This document shows, piece after piece, positions 15,812 to 23,802 of a DNA stretch of 64,000 nt (positions within the stretch are counted from its first letter, which is position 1; each line of letters starts with the position of its first letter). The notes under the pieces were generated by a model. It was not told the origin of the DNA. It ran no database searches and saw only the letters and a list, made by a program, of their open reading frames with translations. The translations under genes were made by a program, and so were the position numbers. The DNA comes from Anaerolinea thermophila UNI-1 (lineage in GTDB: Bacteria > Chloroflexota > Anaerolineae > Anaerolineales > Anaerolineaceae): positions 1,674,001-1,738,000 of the forward strand of contig NC_014960.1 in NCBI RefSeq assembly GCF_000199675.1, in the 5' to 3' direction.

Positions 15812-17695
15812 TTATGGAATGAGCGCATACAAAATGTGGTCTGCTGATCCAACGTACAAAATATCATTATACACAATTGGAGCGCTGGTAATAGCACCAC
15901 CAGTGCTGAATTTCCATCGCAACCTTCCAGTTCTGTATTCCAAACAATACAAATTCCCGTCCGCTGCGCCGCAATAAACCGAATCTCTGTAAACCAAAGG
16001 TGAGCCACTTACCTGGTGATCGGTCTTGAAGCGCCAGATTTCTTTGGAAGTTCCACCATCCACACAATAGATAAACCCATCTGCAGAACCGACGATGATA
16101 TAGTTTTCCACATTGCATGGGGAAGAAACCGAACCCTTCCCCATACGGAAACGCCAGATTGCCCAACCCGTTCGAGCATCAACAGAGTACAAAATAGAGT
16201 CCAGAGAGGTGAAGAACAGTGAGCCTTTTACCACAAGTGGTGATGAATAAATTGCACGCTTGGCTTTGAACCGCCACTTAACTGCGCCACGGAAGTCCAT
16301 ACAGAACAGGTCACCGGTTTCTGAGCCGAAGAAGATCAAGTCATTGGCTATGAATGGCGTTGATCGAACCGGCCCACCTGTATCGTATTTCCACACCAGT
16401 CGACTGGAGGTAAGATTAATGGCATAAAGAAAACCATCGTCCGAGCCCACAAAAGCGTGTCCTTCCGCAATCTTGGGAGATCCTCTCGCCGGTCCTTCCG
16501 TAGGATAGGTCCAGGCAATTTTACCGCTTCTGGAGTTCAAGGCGTAAATTCGATGATCTTCCGACCCAAAGATGACCAACCCTTCTCCAAAGGCAGGACG
16601 TGTGACAATTCCCCCTTCGGTAGGGAATTTCCATACAAACTTTCCATCGGTGGCATCTACAGCATACAGGTTATTATCATAAGAGCCTACATAGATTAAC
16701 CCATTCTCAAAAGCGGGGCCCCCTCGAATTTCATCTTCACACTCAAAAGTCCACAGAGGTTTGGTGTTTTCTTCGCTGGAAATCAATAAGGATTTTGTGG
16801 CAATTCGTGAAAGCACACCCGTTTTTCGCGCTGCATTGAGCAGCGCCTCTTTCATTTCCTCAGCGCTCTGGAAACGATCTTGAGGATTGTATTGAACCGC
16901 TGTGTTGATAATCGCTTCCAATTCCGGCGAGACAGAAGGGTTAAACTTTCGCACCGGGCGCTCATTAAACGTGAAAGGTGTTTCAATTCTTGGATCTCGC
17001 TTGGTCAACAAATGATGAAGGGTCGCGCCCAAGGCGTAAATATCTGCCAGAGGTGTGGCTTCCCCCCTGTATTGTTCAGGGGGAGAATACCCCTCGGTAC
17101 CGATCATTGTACCTTTTTGACCAGCGCGGAACATTTTCGCAATACCAAAGTCAATCAGGACAATGTGACCATCCTGATTGACCATGACGTTTGATGGCTT
17201 CATATCTCTGAAGATGATTGGCTCCGGCTTGTGATTATGCAAATAAGCCAGAACATCACATAATTCAATTGCCCAAGCAACGACCCGATCTTCGGGCAGG
17301 GGACCAGGAGATTCAGACAGGATTTCCTCAAGATCTTTCCCGTTAATGTATTCCAGGACAAGATACGAACGTTCATCATGGGTAAAGTAATCAAAGATCC
17401 GAGGAATGGAAGGATGATTCAGGGTTGCGAGGATATTGGCTTCTCGTTCAAAGTTTTGCACAATCGTCTGGCGGATCTGGCTATCCCGTGCCTGGTTGAT
17501 CATTTCTTTAACAGCAACCAGTTTGACCACATTCGGAAAATGGAGGTCTCGCGCGCGATAAACTGACCCCATTCCGCCAATGCCTATGACTTCCTGAATG
17601 AGGTACCGATTGGCGAGCATGCTCCCCGGTTGCAGTTGGGTTTCCTGACCGCCTTGACCTGGTGAAAAACTTTGTGTAATTCGATGGGCCTCCAC
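15812..17695 (-). CDS. Hanks-type Ser/Thr kinase with eight-blade PQQ-like propeller
   Basis: A 627-residue protein. The kinase domain (about 31-285) has the Gly loop GIGGMG (38-43), catalytic Lys63, FRDMKPSN in place of HRD (162-169) and DFG (182-184). From about 315 to the end come eight repeats ending in GS.D..LYA-like blades, a PQQ-type beta-propeller. No transmembrane segment separates the two halves, so both should be cytosolic. This differs from receptor kinases with external propellers. GTG 17695 is preferred to TTG 17704 because AGGAG sits 9 nt before it. It heads the operon with PP2C, J-VWA, FHA, the 79-aa protein and the regulator. Confidence 0.92.
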   Translation of the reverse strand: MEAHRITQSFSPGQGGQETQLQPGSMLANRYLIQEVIGIGGMGSVYRARDLHFPNVVKLVAVKEMINQARDSQIRQTIVQNFEREANILATLNHPSIPRIFDYFTHDERSYLVLEYINGKDLEEILSESPGPLPEDRVVAWAIELCDVLAYLHNHKPEPIIFRDMKPSNVMVNQDGHIVLIDFGIAKMFRAGQKGTMIGTEGYSPPEQYRGEATPLADIYALGATLHHLLTKRDPRIETPFTFNERPVRKFNPSVSPELEAIINTAVQYNPQDRFQSAEEMKEALLNAARKTGVLSRIATKSLLISSEENTKPLWTFECEDEIRGGPAFENGLIYVGSYDNNLYAVDATDGKFVWKFPTEGGIVTRPAFGEGLVIFGSEDHRIYALNSRSGKIAWTYPTEGPARGSPKIAEGHAFVGSDDGFLYAINLTSSRLVWKYDTGGPVRSTPFIANDLIFFGSETGDLFCMDFRGAVKWRFKAKRAIYSSPLVVKGSLFFTSLDSILYSVDARTGWAIWRFRMGKGSVSSPCNVENYIIVGSADGFIYCVDGGTSKEIWRFKTDHQVSGSPLVYRDSVYCGAADGNLYCLEYRTGRLRWKFSTGGAITSAPIVYNDILYVGSADHILYALIP

Positions 17696-17845
17696 AGAAT
17701 CCAACTCCTGTTATTTCCCCAAAATCACGTTACAATAATTCCAACTTTGCTACCCTGGTAAATTGCATTGTTAAGCAATTATATATTCCAGATTGCTAGA
17801 ATGCTACATTTTTACCTTGCAATTTCCTAACCGTTGGATGGACTA

Positions 17846-19261
17846 ATGATGACACCTAATTATACCCTTTATCAATCTCCATTTAGTTGGCGATATGCCA
17901 GCACTGAAATGCGCACCTTGTGGAGTGAAGAATATAAGAGAAAACTTTGGCGCAAAATTTGGGTTGTTCTGGCTAGGGTTCAATCAGAATTTGGATTGTT
18001 TTCTTCTCAGGTTCTCAAAGAACTAGAAGAAAAACAGAATGAAATTGATCTCGAGAGATCCTTGGAAATCGAGAAAACGATCCATCATGACCTGATGGCG
18101 GAGCTTCAGTGTTTTTCCGAACAATGTCCAAATGCAGGAGGATATCTTCATATTGGGGCAACCTCAATGGATATTGAAGATAACGCAGAAGCAATTCGAT
18201 TAAGAGAAGCCTTGGAAATTCTCGTAAAAAAACTCGACGATTTACTCGGTCTCACCGCTCAAAAAATTCGGCTCTATTCTGAAATTCCCTCACTTGCCTT
18301 CACTCACTTACAGCCGGCAGAGCCTACAACTTTAGGATATCGAATTGCGGGATTTGCTCAGGAATTACTTATTCATAGCCAGAAAATGAGAGACCTCAAG
18401 AAAAATCTTCGAGGTAAAGGTTTTAAGGGCGCTGTAGGTACAGCTGCTTCATATGTGGAGATTCTGGGTCCAGACCATTTTGATGAATTTGAAAAAAAAA
18501 TGGGGGAGGCTCTGCAATTAAGTTTCTTTCCTGTGAGCACTCAAACTTACCCAAGGATTCAAGATTATCAGGTTCTGGTAACTCTGGCTGGCTTAGGGGC
18601 AACGCTGTATAAATTCGCTTTCGATCTTCGCCTATTGCAGTCTCCTCTTTATGGAGAATGGAGTGAGCCGTTTAGCGTAAAACAGGTAGGATCTTCTGCC
18701 ATGCCTTTCAAACGCAACCCCATCCAGGCGGAAAAAATAGACTCCCTGGCAAGGCTACTTGCTTCCCTTCCTCAAGTTGCCTGGGAAAATGCTGCACATT
18801 CCTTACTCGAACGAACGTTGGATGACAGTGCAAATCGCCGGACAATTTTGCCCGAAGCCTTCTTAATTGCAGATGAACTTTTGTTAACAGCCATCAGAAT
18901 ATTAAAAGGGATCAAAATAAATACAAATTCCATTGAGCGTAATCTGCAGGTTTATGCCCCATTTTCTGCCAGTGAACGGTTATTAATGAGACTTGTACAA
19001 AAGGGTGCCAATCGTCAGGAAATGCACGAGGTTATCCGGGAACATTCAATGCAGGCATGGTTGGAAGTTACTGCAGGGAAGCCGAATCCTCTTTTCACTC
19101 TTTTACAGTCTGATGAAAGAATCAAAATTTTCCTTAACGCTGAAGAAATTTCAGAATGCCAAAATATCCAATCTTACACAGGAATTGCCGCGCGGCGAGC
19201 CCAACAAATTGCGGAAGACATTGAAAAGTATCTTCAGGCTTCAGAAACTTACTCTCCCTGA
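17846..19261 (+). CDS. purB: Adenylosuccinate lyase
   Basis: A 471-residue member of the fumarase/aspartase superfamily with the signature SSAMPFKRNP at about 284-293 and the substrate loop THLQPAEPTT. The enzyme removes fumarate from adenylosuccinate and from SAICAR in purine synthesis. Tandem ATGs at 17846 and 17849 are the likely starts; a TTG at 17834 is in frame but lacks a good site. A possible extended -10 (TGCTAGAAT) ends at 17802. It is divergent from the kinase operon, and its last 13 nt overlap the convergent DUF971 gene. Confidence 0.93.
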   Translation: MMTPNYTLYQSPFSWRYASTEMRTLWSEEYKRKLWRKIWVVLARVQSEFGLFSSQVLKELEEKQNEIDLERSLEIEKTIHHDLMAELQCFSEQCPNAGGYLHIGATSMDIEDNAEAIRLREALEILVKKLDDLLGLTAQKIRLYSEIPSLAFTHLQPAEPTTLGYRIAGFAQELLIHSQKMRDLKKNLRGKGFKGAVGTAASYVEILGPDHFDEFEKKMGEALQLSFFPVSTQTYPRIQDYQVLVTLAGLGATLYKFAFDLRLLQSPLYGEWSEPFSVKQVGSSAMPFKRNPIQAEKIDSLARLLASLPQVAWENAAHSLLERTLDDSANRRTILPEAFLIADELLLTAIRILKGIKINTNSIERNLQVYAPFSASERLLMRLVQKGANRQEMHEVIREHSMQAWLEVTAGKPNPLFTLLQSDERIKIFLNAEEISECQNIQSYTGIAARRAQQIAEDIEKYLQASETYSP

Positions 19262-19605
19262 ACACGTGATCGGCAGGAAGGGCAAGGACATAGCAGCCGT
19301 AAGAAATGCCAGGTGTAAATCCCATAATGGTGTCCATCCTGAAAGTGAATGGTAATGGCGTATTGCCCGGCCATCTCTACCTGCTCCACCTGTGTAGCGG
19401 GAGAATCGGCAAGCGTCATATCAAATACAAGGGGATCTGGTTCAGAACGCATATTCTCATGTCCCCCTCGACAGGTCGCACAGGGACAGGCAGCACGCAG
19501 GAGCGAAAATGGATACTGGCTGAGGTGTCCATCTTGCCATGCAATTTCGAGATGTTGCTCTTTTTTGTTGAGGGTAATTTTCTGGGGCAGTTCTTTTAGG
19601 TTCAT
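19249..19605 (-). CDS. DUF971-domain protein
   Basis: A 118-residue protein made of a DUF971 (gamma-butyrobetaine-hydroxylase N-terminal-like) domain: HLEIAWQDGHLSQYPFSLLR, then CPCATCRGG, and a C-terminal CPCPSCRSR. The two Cys clusters (about 40-45 and 109-114) suggest a zinc or Fe-S site. Stand-alone DUF971 proteins are widespread, and some are linked to Fe-S handling; the function is not settled. ATG 19605 has GGAGG 10 nt upstream. Its first 4 nt overlap the SH3-like gene (ATGA), indicating coupling, and its end overlaps purB. Confidence 0.85.
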   Translation of the reverse strand: MNLKELPQKITLNKKEQHLEIAWQDGHLSQYPFSLLRAACPCATCRGGHENMRSEPDPLVFDMTLADSPATQVEQVEMAGQYAITIHFQDGHHYGIYTWHFLRLLCPCPSCRSRVQGE

Positions 19606-20090
19606 GGGGAAGAATCCTCCAATTCTACATTCACCACCTTAAGATAGTCCGCTGCTGCCCAACCACTTCTGGTTTCATCATAAGGTGCAATCAGGTACCA
19701 CCAGGTGATCCCGTCTGAGAATTTTGGACCATCTTTCACTTCAAACACCTCTGACTCATAACCTAGGAAAAGCGGGGCAAACTCTTTGCCAGGCCCAGCA
19801 CGCAGTCTTAAACCATCTCCGCCGGTTCCAGCGATCTGGACAAACTTTCCCAGGCTAATCCCATTAATCTCTATGAATGTGGCTTCAGGGGTACTAGTGT
19901 ATAGCAAGGTAGAAGTGGGGAGCATTGTAGGCGCTGGAATGACCGTAATCATGGCTGGAATTTCCTGGGACTGAAGACGAGACGCAGTCAGGCTCAATCC
20001 CAAAATAAGGAGAACAGATAATGCTCCAGCGATGATAATTGAACCGAGGATCACCCATGGAGTTACAGAAAATTGAAAAGGATGTTTCAT
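19602..20090 (-). CDS. Membrane-anchored SH3-like domain protein
   Basis: A 162-residue protein with one N-terminal membrane helix (about 13-35), a Thr/Pro-rich spacer and a C-terminal bacterial SH3-like domain (about 78-155) containing LRLRAGPGKEF and GWAAADYL. Such domains usually bind cell-surface polymers or ligands outside the membrane. It lies 2 nt downstream of the Ca2+/H+ antiporter gene and overlaps the DUF971 gene, so the three probably form one operon. No Shine-Dalgarno is evident, consistent with coupling to the upstream gene. Confidence 0.8.
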   Translation of the reverse strand: MKHPFQFSVTPWVILGSIIIAGALSVLLILGLSLTASRLQSQEIPAMITVIPAPTMLPTSTLLYTSTPEATFIEINGISLGKFVQIAGTGGDGLRLRAGPGKEFAPLFLGYESEVFEVKDGPKFSDGITWWYLIAPYDETRSGWAAADYLKVVNVELEDSSP

Positions 20091-20092
20091 GG

Positions 20093-21172
20093 TTATGAAG
20101 GCAACAGGAAAAACCCAACACCCAAAATCAGATAAACCCCTATCAGAGCGGCACCTTCCAGCCAGTTCGATTCTCCATCCGATGATACCAGAGCGGCAAC
20201 CACAACGGCGGCGATCAATGCAATCAATTCAAATTGATTAAACACCAGGGTGAGTGGATTCCCCATAAGAAGGCTGATGAAAACCAGCACCGGAGCGACG
20301 AATAAAGCGATTTGCAGACTGGAAGATACAGCAATTTCTACGCTCAGATCCATCTGGTTTTTCATAGCCACCTGAACAGCCACAAGATGCTCCGCAACGT
20401 TCCCAACCAGAGGGATCAGAATAATTCCCAGAAAGAATTCAGAAATCCCTAAATTGCTTACCACATGTTCTACTGCACCAACAAGTAATTCTGAAAGCCA
20501 AACGACCGCCAGGGTAGAAAGAGCCAAAACAATAATGGCTTCTCCTTTTGTCAAACCGTGTTGGTGTACAGTGGCGTCAGCTGGAGAATAAGATATTGGA
20601 CTTGATGCAGTTTTCAGGGTATAAATCAACCCCAGAGAATATAACAGCATGAGAACGATGGCAACCCCAATACTTAAGGCTTCTACCTCAACGCTATCAT
20701 CGGGGCCGATTGAGTGGCTGAACAGGGATGGGATTGCCAGTCCAATCACTACAATGATCAGAAGGATGGCGTGATTGGCGGCTTGTCTGCGGTCAAAGGA
20801 TTGTACACCGTGTTTCAGCCCGCCAAGAAATATAGAAGCCCCTAACACAAGAAGCAAGTTCCCTAAAATAGAGCCAGTGATAGAGGCTTTTACCAATTCG
20901 AGAAGCCCCGCTTGAATCGCAACCAGAGTGATGATCAATTCAGCAGCATTTCCAAGAGTAGCATTTAGAAGTCCACCAATTTTAGGACCTGTGTAAATAG
21001 ACAGTGACTCTGTGGCTTCACCGATTAATCCAGCCATTGGGATAATGCCGATACAGGAAAAAATAAAAATCCAGAAATCTCCCCAGTGAAATAAGTCTGC
21101 AAAGAGAGCAAAAGGCAAAGCGACGATCAACCAGTTAATAGGCTTCCTGATGATAGCGAGGAACTTTTTCAT
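20093..21172 (-). CDS. Calcium/proton exchanger (CAX family)
   Basis: A 359-residue membrane protein with about eleven helices and the two inverted alpha-repeat motifs of cation exchangers: GNAAEL at 74-79 and GNVAEH at 257-262. These glutamates line the ion path. It should export Ca2+ from the cytosol in exchange for protons across the inner membrane. An acidic loop (GPDDSVEVE, about 156-165) separates the halves. It is the first gene of the cax, SH3-like, DUF971 set and is divergent from the second kinase gene. Confidence 0.92.
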   Translation of the reverse strand: MKKFLAIIRKPINWLIVALPFALFADLFHWGDFWIFIFSCIGIIPMAGLIGEATESLSIYTGPKIGGLLNATLGNAAELIITLVAIQAGLLELVKASITGSILGNLLLVLGASIFLGGLKHGVQSFDRRQAANHAILLIIVVIGLAIPSLFSHSIGPDDSVEVEALSIGVAIVLMLLYSLGLIYTLKTASSPISYSPADATVHQHGLTKGEAIIVLALSTLAVVWLSELLVGAVEHVVSNLGISEFFLGIILIPLVGNVAEHLVAVQVAMKNQMDLSVEIAVSSSLQIALFVAPVLVFISLLMGNPLTLVFNQFELIALIAAVVVAALVSSDGESNWLEGAALIGVYLILGVGFFLLPS

Positions 21173-21267
21173 AAAAACAGGACTTCCTTCTGATTGTTTT
21201 GGTTATTATATCTGATTGCTTCTGAAAAATTGAGGGAACGTTGATTAAAAAAACCAAAAATTGATTG

Positions 21268-21276
21268 TGATATAAT
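21268..21276 (+). promoter_or_regulatory. Extended -10 promoter element of the second kinase gene
   Basis: TGATATAAT (21268-21276) is an extended -10 with consensus TATAAT. Only 9 nt separate it from ATG 21286, and no ribosome-binding site lies between, so the transcript would be leaderless or nearly so. Confidence 0.5.
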
Positions 21277-21285
21277 GATTTCTAA

Positions 21286-22383
21286 ATGGGAACCGTGAAC
21301 TCAACAACCACGCCAATGCTTCAAAATCGTTATGCACTTGAAGAGACAATCGGCTCTGGCGGAATGGCGGTTGTCTATCGCGCCAGAGATCGCATGCTGG
21401 AAAGAACCGTTGCCATCAAGTTATTGCGTCCAAAATATTCAGGAAATCAAGCGTTCCAGGATCAGTTTCGCAGGGAAGCCAGAGCGGCAGCGAATCTCTC
21501 TCATCCGAATATTGTTACTATCTACGATATCGGCTACGATGCAGGACGTTTGTTTATTGTTATGGAATATATCGAGGGGCAAAATCTCAAAGACCTGATT
21601 CGGCAAAAGGGACTCTTTGAAGTGCACGAAGCGCTTCCCTTGATGATTCAAGCCGCAAAAGGTGTGGGATATGCTCACCGCGCAGGTGTAATTCACTGCG
21701 ATGTGAAACCTCATAATATGCTGGTGACCAAAGATGGACATCTCAAGGTGACTGACTTTGGAATTGCCCGTGCCATTGCCAGTATTCATCCTGACGAAAC
21801 AACAGATGAAATCTGGGGGTCTCCTCAGTACTTTTCCCCTGAGCAAGCCTCCGGACAACCTCCCATGCCCTACAGTGACGTGTATTCCTTAGGGGTTGTT
21901 TTTTATGAGATGCTAACCGGGCAATTGCCATACTCCGGGAAAACGCCAGCAGATTTAGCCAGGCAACATCGAGACCCAAACATCCGTCCCATTCCCCCAC
22001 GGCATTTGAACCGGGAAATTCCAGAGGAATTGGAAAAAATCCTGTTGTTGCTTCTTTCTAAAGAACCCCGACAGCGGTATCGTAATGCGGATATTCTGGC
22101 ACGGATTCTCGAAGGTCTGGATACTCCTATTGCCCAGAACAGAGTCGTAAGTACATCTGCGCGAAGTGCGTCTGTGTCGTCTCATACAAGGCAACAACCT
22201 GTAGGAAAAGAAAATGCCCCTCAGCAAACCAAGGGTTCCCCATCTGCAGTGCTGCACCCTACCCCATCCTCTACACTGCTTACTCCAGATATTATTGTCC
22301 TGGCTATTATTGCACTTGTCCTGGGAGTTGGATTACTTCCTTTTTACTCTTATATCCTCAATGTGCTTGGATGGGTAAAGTGA
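21286..22383 (+). CDS. Hanks-type Ser/Thr kinase with C-terminal membrane helix
   Basis: A 365-residue kinase. The domain spans about 16-275, with the Gly loop GSGGMAVV from 23, Lys45, HCDVKPHN (137-144) and DFG (157-159). The HRD arginine is replaced by cysteine, which makes it a non-RD kinase that may not need activation-loop phosphorylation. A Ser/Thr/Pro-rich linker precedes one hydrophobic segment (about 331-355) and only a few trailing residues, so there is no extracellular sensor. The last 13 nt overlap rpe, suggesting an operon. The substrate is unknown. Confidence 0.92.
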   Translation: MGTVNSTTTPMLQNRYALEETIGSGGMAVVYRARDRMLERTVAIKLLRPKYSGNQAFQDQFRREARAAANLSHPNIVTIYDIGYDAGRLFIVMEYIEGQNLKDLIRQKGLFEVHEALPLMIQAAKGVGYAHRAGVIHCDVKPHNMLVTKDGHLKVTDFGIARAIASIHPDETTDEIWGSPQYFSPEQASGQPPMPYSDVYSLGVVFYEMLTGQLPYSGKTPADLARQHRDPNIRPIPPRHLNREIPEELEKILLLLLSKEPRQRYRNADILARILEGLDTPIAQNRVVSTSARSASVSSHTRQQPVGKENAPQQTKGSPSAVLHPTPSSTLLTPDIIVLAIIALVLGVGLLPFYSYILNVLGWVK

Positions 22384-23054
22384 ATTCATTTAGATTATGT
22401 GCTTCTGTGCTCTCAGCCGACTTTCGCTGTCTGGAAGATCAAGTAAAGCAATTGGAAGAAGCAGGGGTTGATGAAATCCATGTAGATGTCATGGATGGTC
22501 ACTTTGTCCCTAATTTGACCATGGGACCTTTCATTGTTTCAACCCTTAAGAGGATTACTCACCTACCCTTGGATGTTCACTTGATGGTTGAAAATCCTGA
22601 CCGGATGATCCCCTGGTACGCAGAAGCGGGGGCTCATCGCCTATCTGTGCAGGTTGAGACCTGCCCGCATATTCATCGCACCCTACAGAATATTCACTCT
22701 TTGGGGTGTGAAGCCGGTGTGGTATTAAACCCCGGCACACCAGCCTCATGGTTGGAAGAGGTAGTTTCGCACGCTGATTTAATTCTTGTAATGACAGTAA
22801 ATCCTGGGTTTTCTGGGCAATCTTTTTTGCCCGAAGTACTTCCTAAAATAGCCAAAGTGCGTGATTTAGTAGAAAATTCACATAGCAGAGCAGTTATTCA
22901 AGTGGATGGCGGAATTGATCAAAAAACTTTGCCTCTGGTATATGCAGCCGGAGCACGCTACATTGTATCTGCTACGGCAATTTTTAAGCATCCAGAGGGC
23001 ATTAAGGCAGGAGTAAACGCTTTACGGGAAAGCGTACAGAAAAACATCGCTTAA
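22371..23054 (+). CDS. rpe: Ribulose-phosphate 3-epimerase
   Basis: A 227-residue TIM-barrel epimerase interconverting ribulose 5-phosphate and xylulose 5-phosphate. Diagnostic segments are ASVLSADF, VDVMDGHFVPNLTMGP, LDVHLMVENP, VNPGFSGQSF and VDGGI, which carry the metal-binding His and Asp residues. ATG 22371 overlaps the kinase gene end by 13 nt; a GTG at 22380 is an alternative start. The overlap suggests coupling, although a functional link to the kinase is not evident. A bidirectional terminator follows. Confidence 0.95.
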   Translation: MGKVNSFRLCASVLSADFRCLEDQVKQLEEAGVDEIHVDVMDGHFVPNLTMGPFIVSTLKRITHLPLDVHLMVENPDRMIPWYAEAGAHRLSVQVETCPHIHRTLQNIHSLGCEAGVVLNPGTPASWLEEVVSHADLILVMTVNPGFSGQSFLPEVLPKIAKVRDLVENSHSRAVIQVDGGIDQKTLPLVYAAGARYIVSATAIFKHPEGIKAGVNALRESVQKNIA

Positions 23055-23055
23055 A

Positions 23056-23085
23056 CAAAAATCACGGCAATTGCCGCGATTTTTG
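23056..23085. terminator. Bidirectional terminator between rpe and rpmB
   Basis: A near-perfect palindrome with centre CGGCAATTGCCG (23065-23076), flanked by one mismatch and A/T tracts (AAAAATC and GATTTTT). It lies directly after the rpe stop and 27 nt past the rpmB stop, so it can serve both. Confidence 0.75.
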
Positions 23086-23111
23086 CACAAACCAGGAAAA
23101 AGAAGGTAAAA

Positions 23112-23294
23112 TCAGGCTGCTTTGACCATCGTGCGGATGCATTTTGTGCACAGGACTTTATGGACCTTACGCCCGTTTTCAATCACCAAAACTTTTTGCA
23201 GATTCGGACGGAAAGCCCGATTGGTTGCCCGCATCGAGAAACTTCGACGATGTCCAAACACAGTTTTCTTGCCGCAATTTTCACACTTAGCCAT
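23112..23294 (-). CDS. rpmB: 50S ribosomal protein L28
   Basis: A 60-residue L28 with the family pattern MAKCENCGKK, GHRRSFSMRATNR and LCTKCIR. Four cysteines (CxxC near 4-7 and CxxC near 50) make it a zinc-binding variant. ATG 23294 is chosen because AAGGAATT lies just upstream and the protein begins as L28 proteins do; the frame continues upstream without similarity. It is divergent from the Asp23-type gene. Confidence 0.95.
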   Translation of the reverse strand: MAKCENCGKKTVFGHRRSFSMRATNRAFRPNLQKVLVIENGRKVHKVLCTKCIRTMVKAA

Positions 23295-23416
23295 AGTCAA
23301 TTCCTTTCTTCCTTGCGCCAGATTGCCTGGAGTGTTGCCAAACTCAACGAGCAGCAATTTTACCACACCTCGTATCGAAATACAAGAATTGGGTTATTAA
23401 CTCAAAAGGGTCGTAT

Positions 23417-23770
23417 ATGAAGGACAGTAATCCATTGGGAAATATCTTTGTGAGTTATCGGGCTATCGCCACCGTCGCTTACCAGTCCGCTTTGTCTTCT
23501 TATGGCGTGGTTGGTTTTGCCGCCAAAAACCTTGCAGAAGGCTTGGCACAGGTGTTGGTTAAAGATCCAACCCTTGGGGTTGATGTACGGTATGTTAACA
23601 ATTCCATTCAAATTGACCTCTATATCATTGTGGAATACGGAACTCGTATTAAAATGGTGGCTTCGAGCGTTGCCGATAATGTCCGCTACCAGGTTGAAAA
23701 AACTATCGGCATCCCGGTCAGTCAGGTAAACGTGCATGTTCGTGGCTTACGAGTAAGCAATCCGGATTGA
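23417..23770 (+). CDS. Asp23/Gls24 (DUF322) family envelope stress protein
   Basis: A 117-residue Asp23-family protein: VSYRAIATVAYQSALSSYGV, AKNLAEGL, then VDLYIIVEYGTRIKMVASSVADNV, which fit the alpha/beta DUF322 fold. Family members are small cytosolic or membrane-attached proteins linked to envelope homeostasis. In many Gram-positive lineages the gene is placed just before the fatty-acid kinase gene fakA (yloV), exactly as here, 32 nt upstream. It opens a plus-strand block leading through recG to coaD. Confidence 0.9.
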   Translation: MKDSNPLGNIFVSYRAIATVAYQSALSSYGVVGFAAKNLAEGLAQVLVKDPTLGVDVRYVNNSIQIDLYIIVEYGTRIKMVASSVADNVRYQVEKTIGIPVSQVNVHVRGLRVSNPD

Positions 23771-23802
23771 GTTTATGGTGAAGGGAAGAGAATGAGTGTT
23801 TT

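Noticed and set aside
23160..23420. 86-codon plus-strand frame over rpmB
   Set aside because: It is the reverse shadow of the L28 gene, which has its ribosome-binding site and full family pattern.
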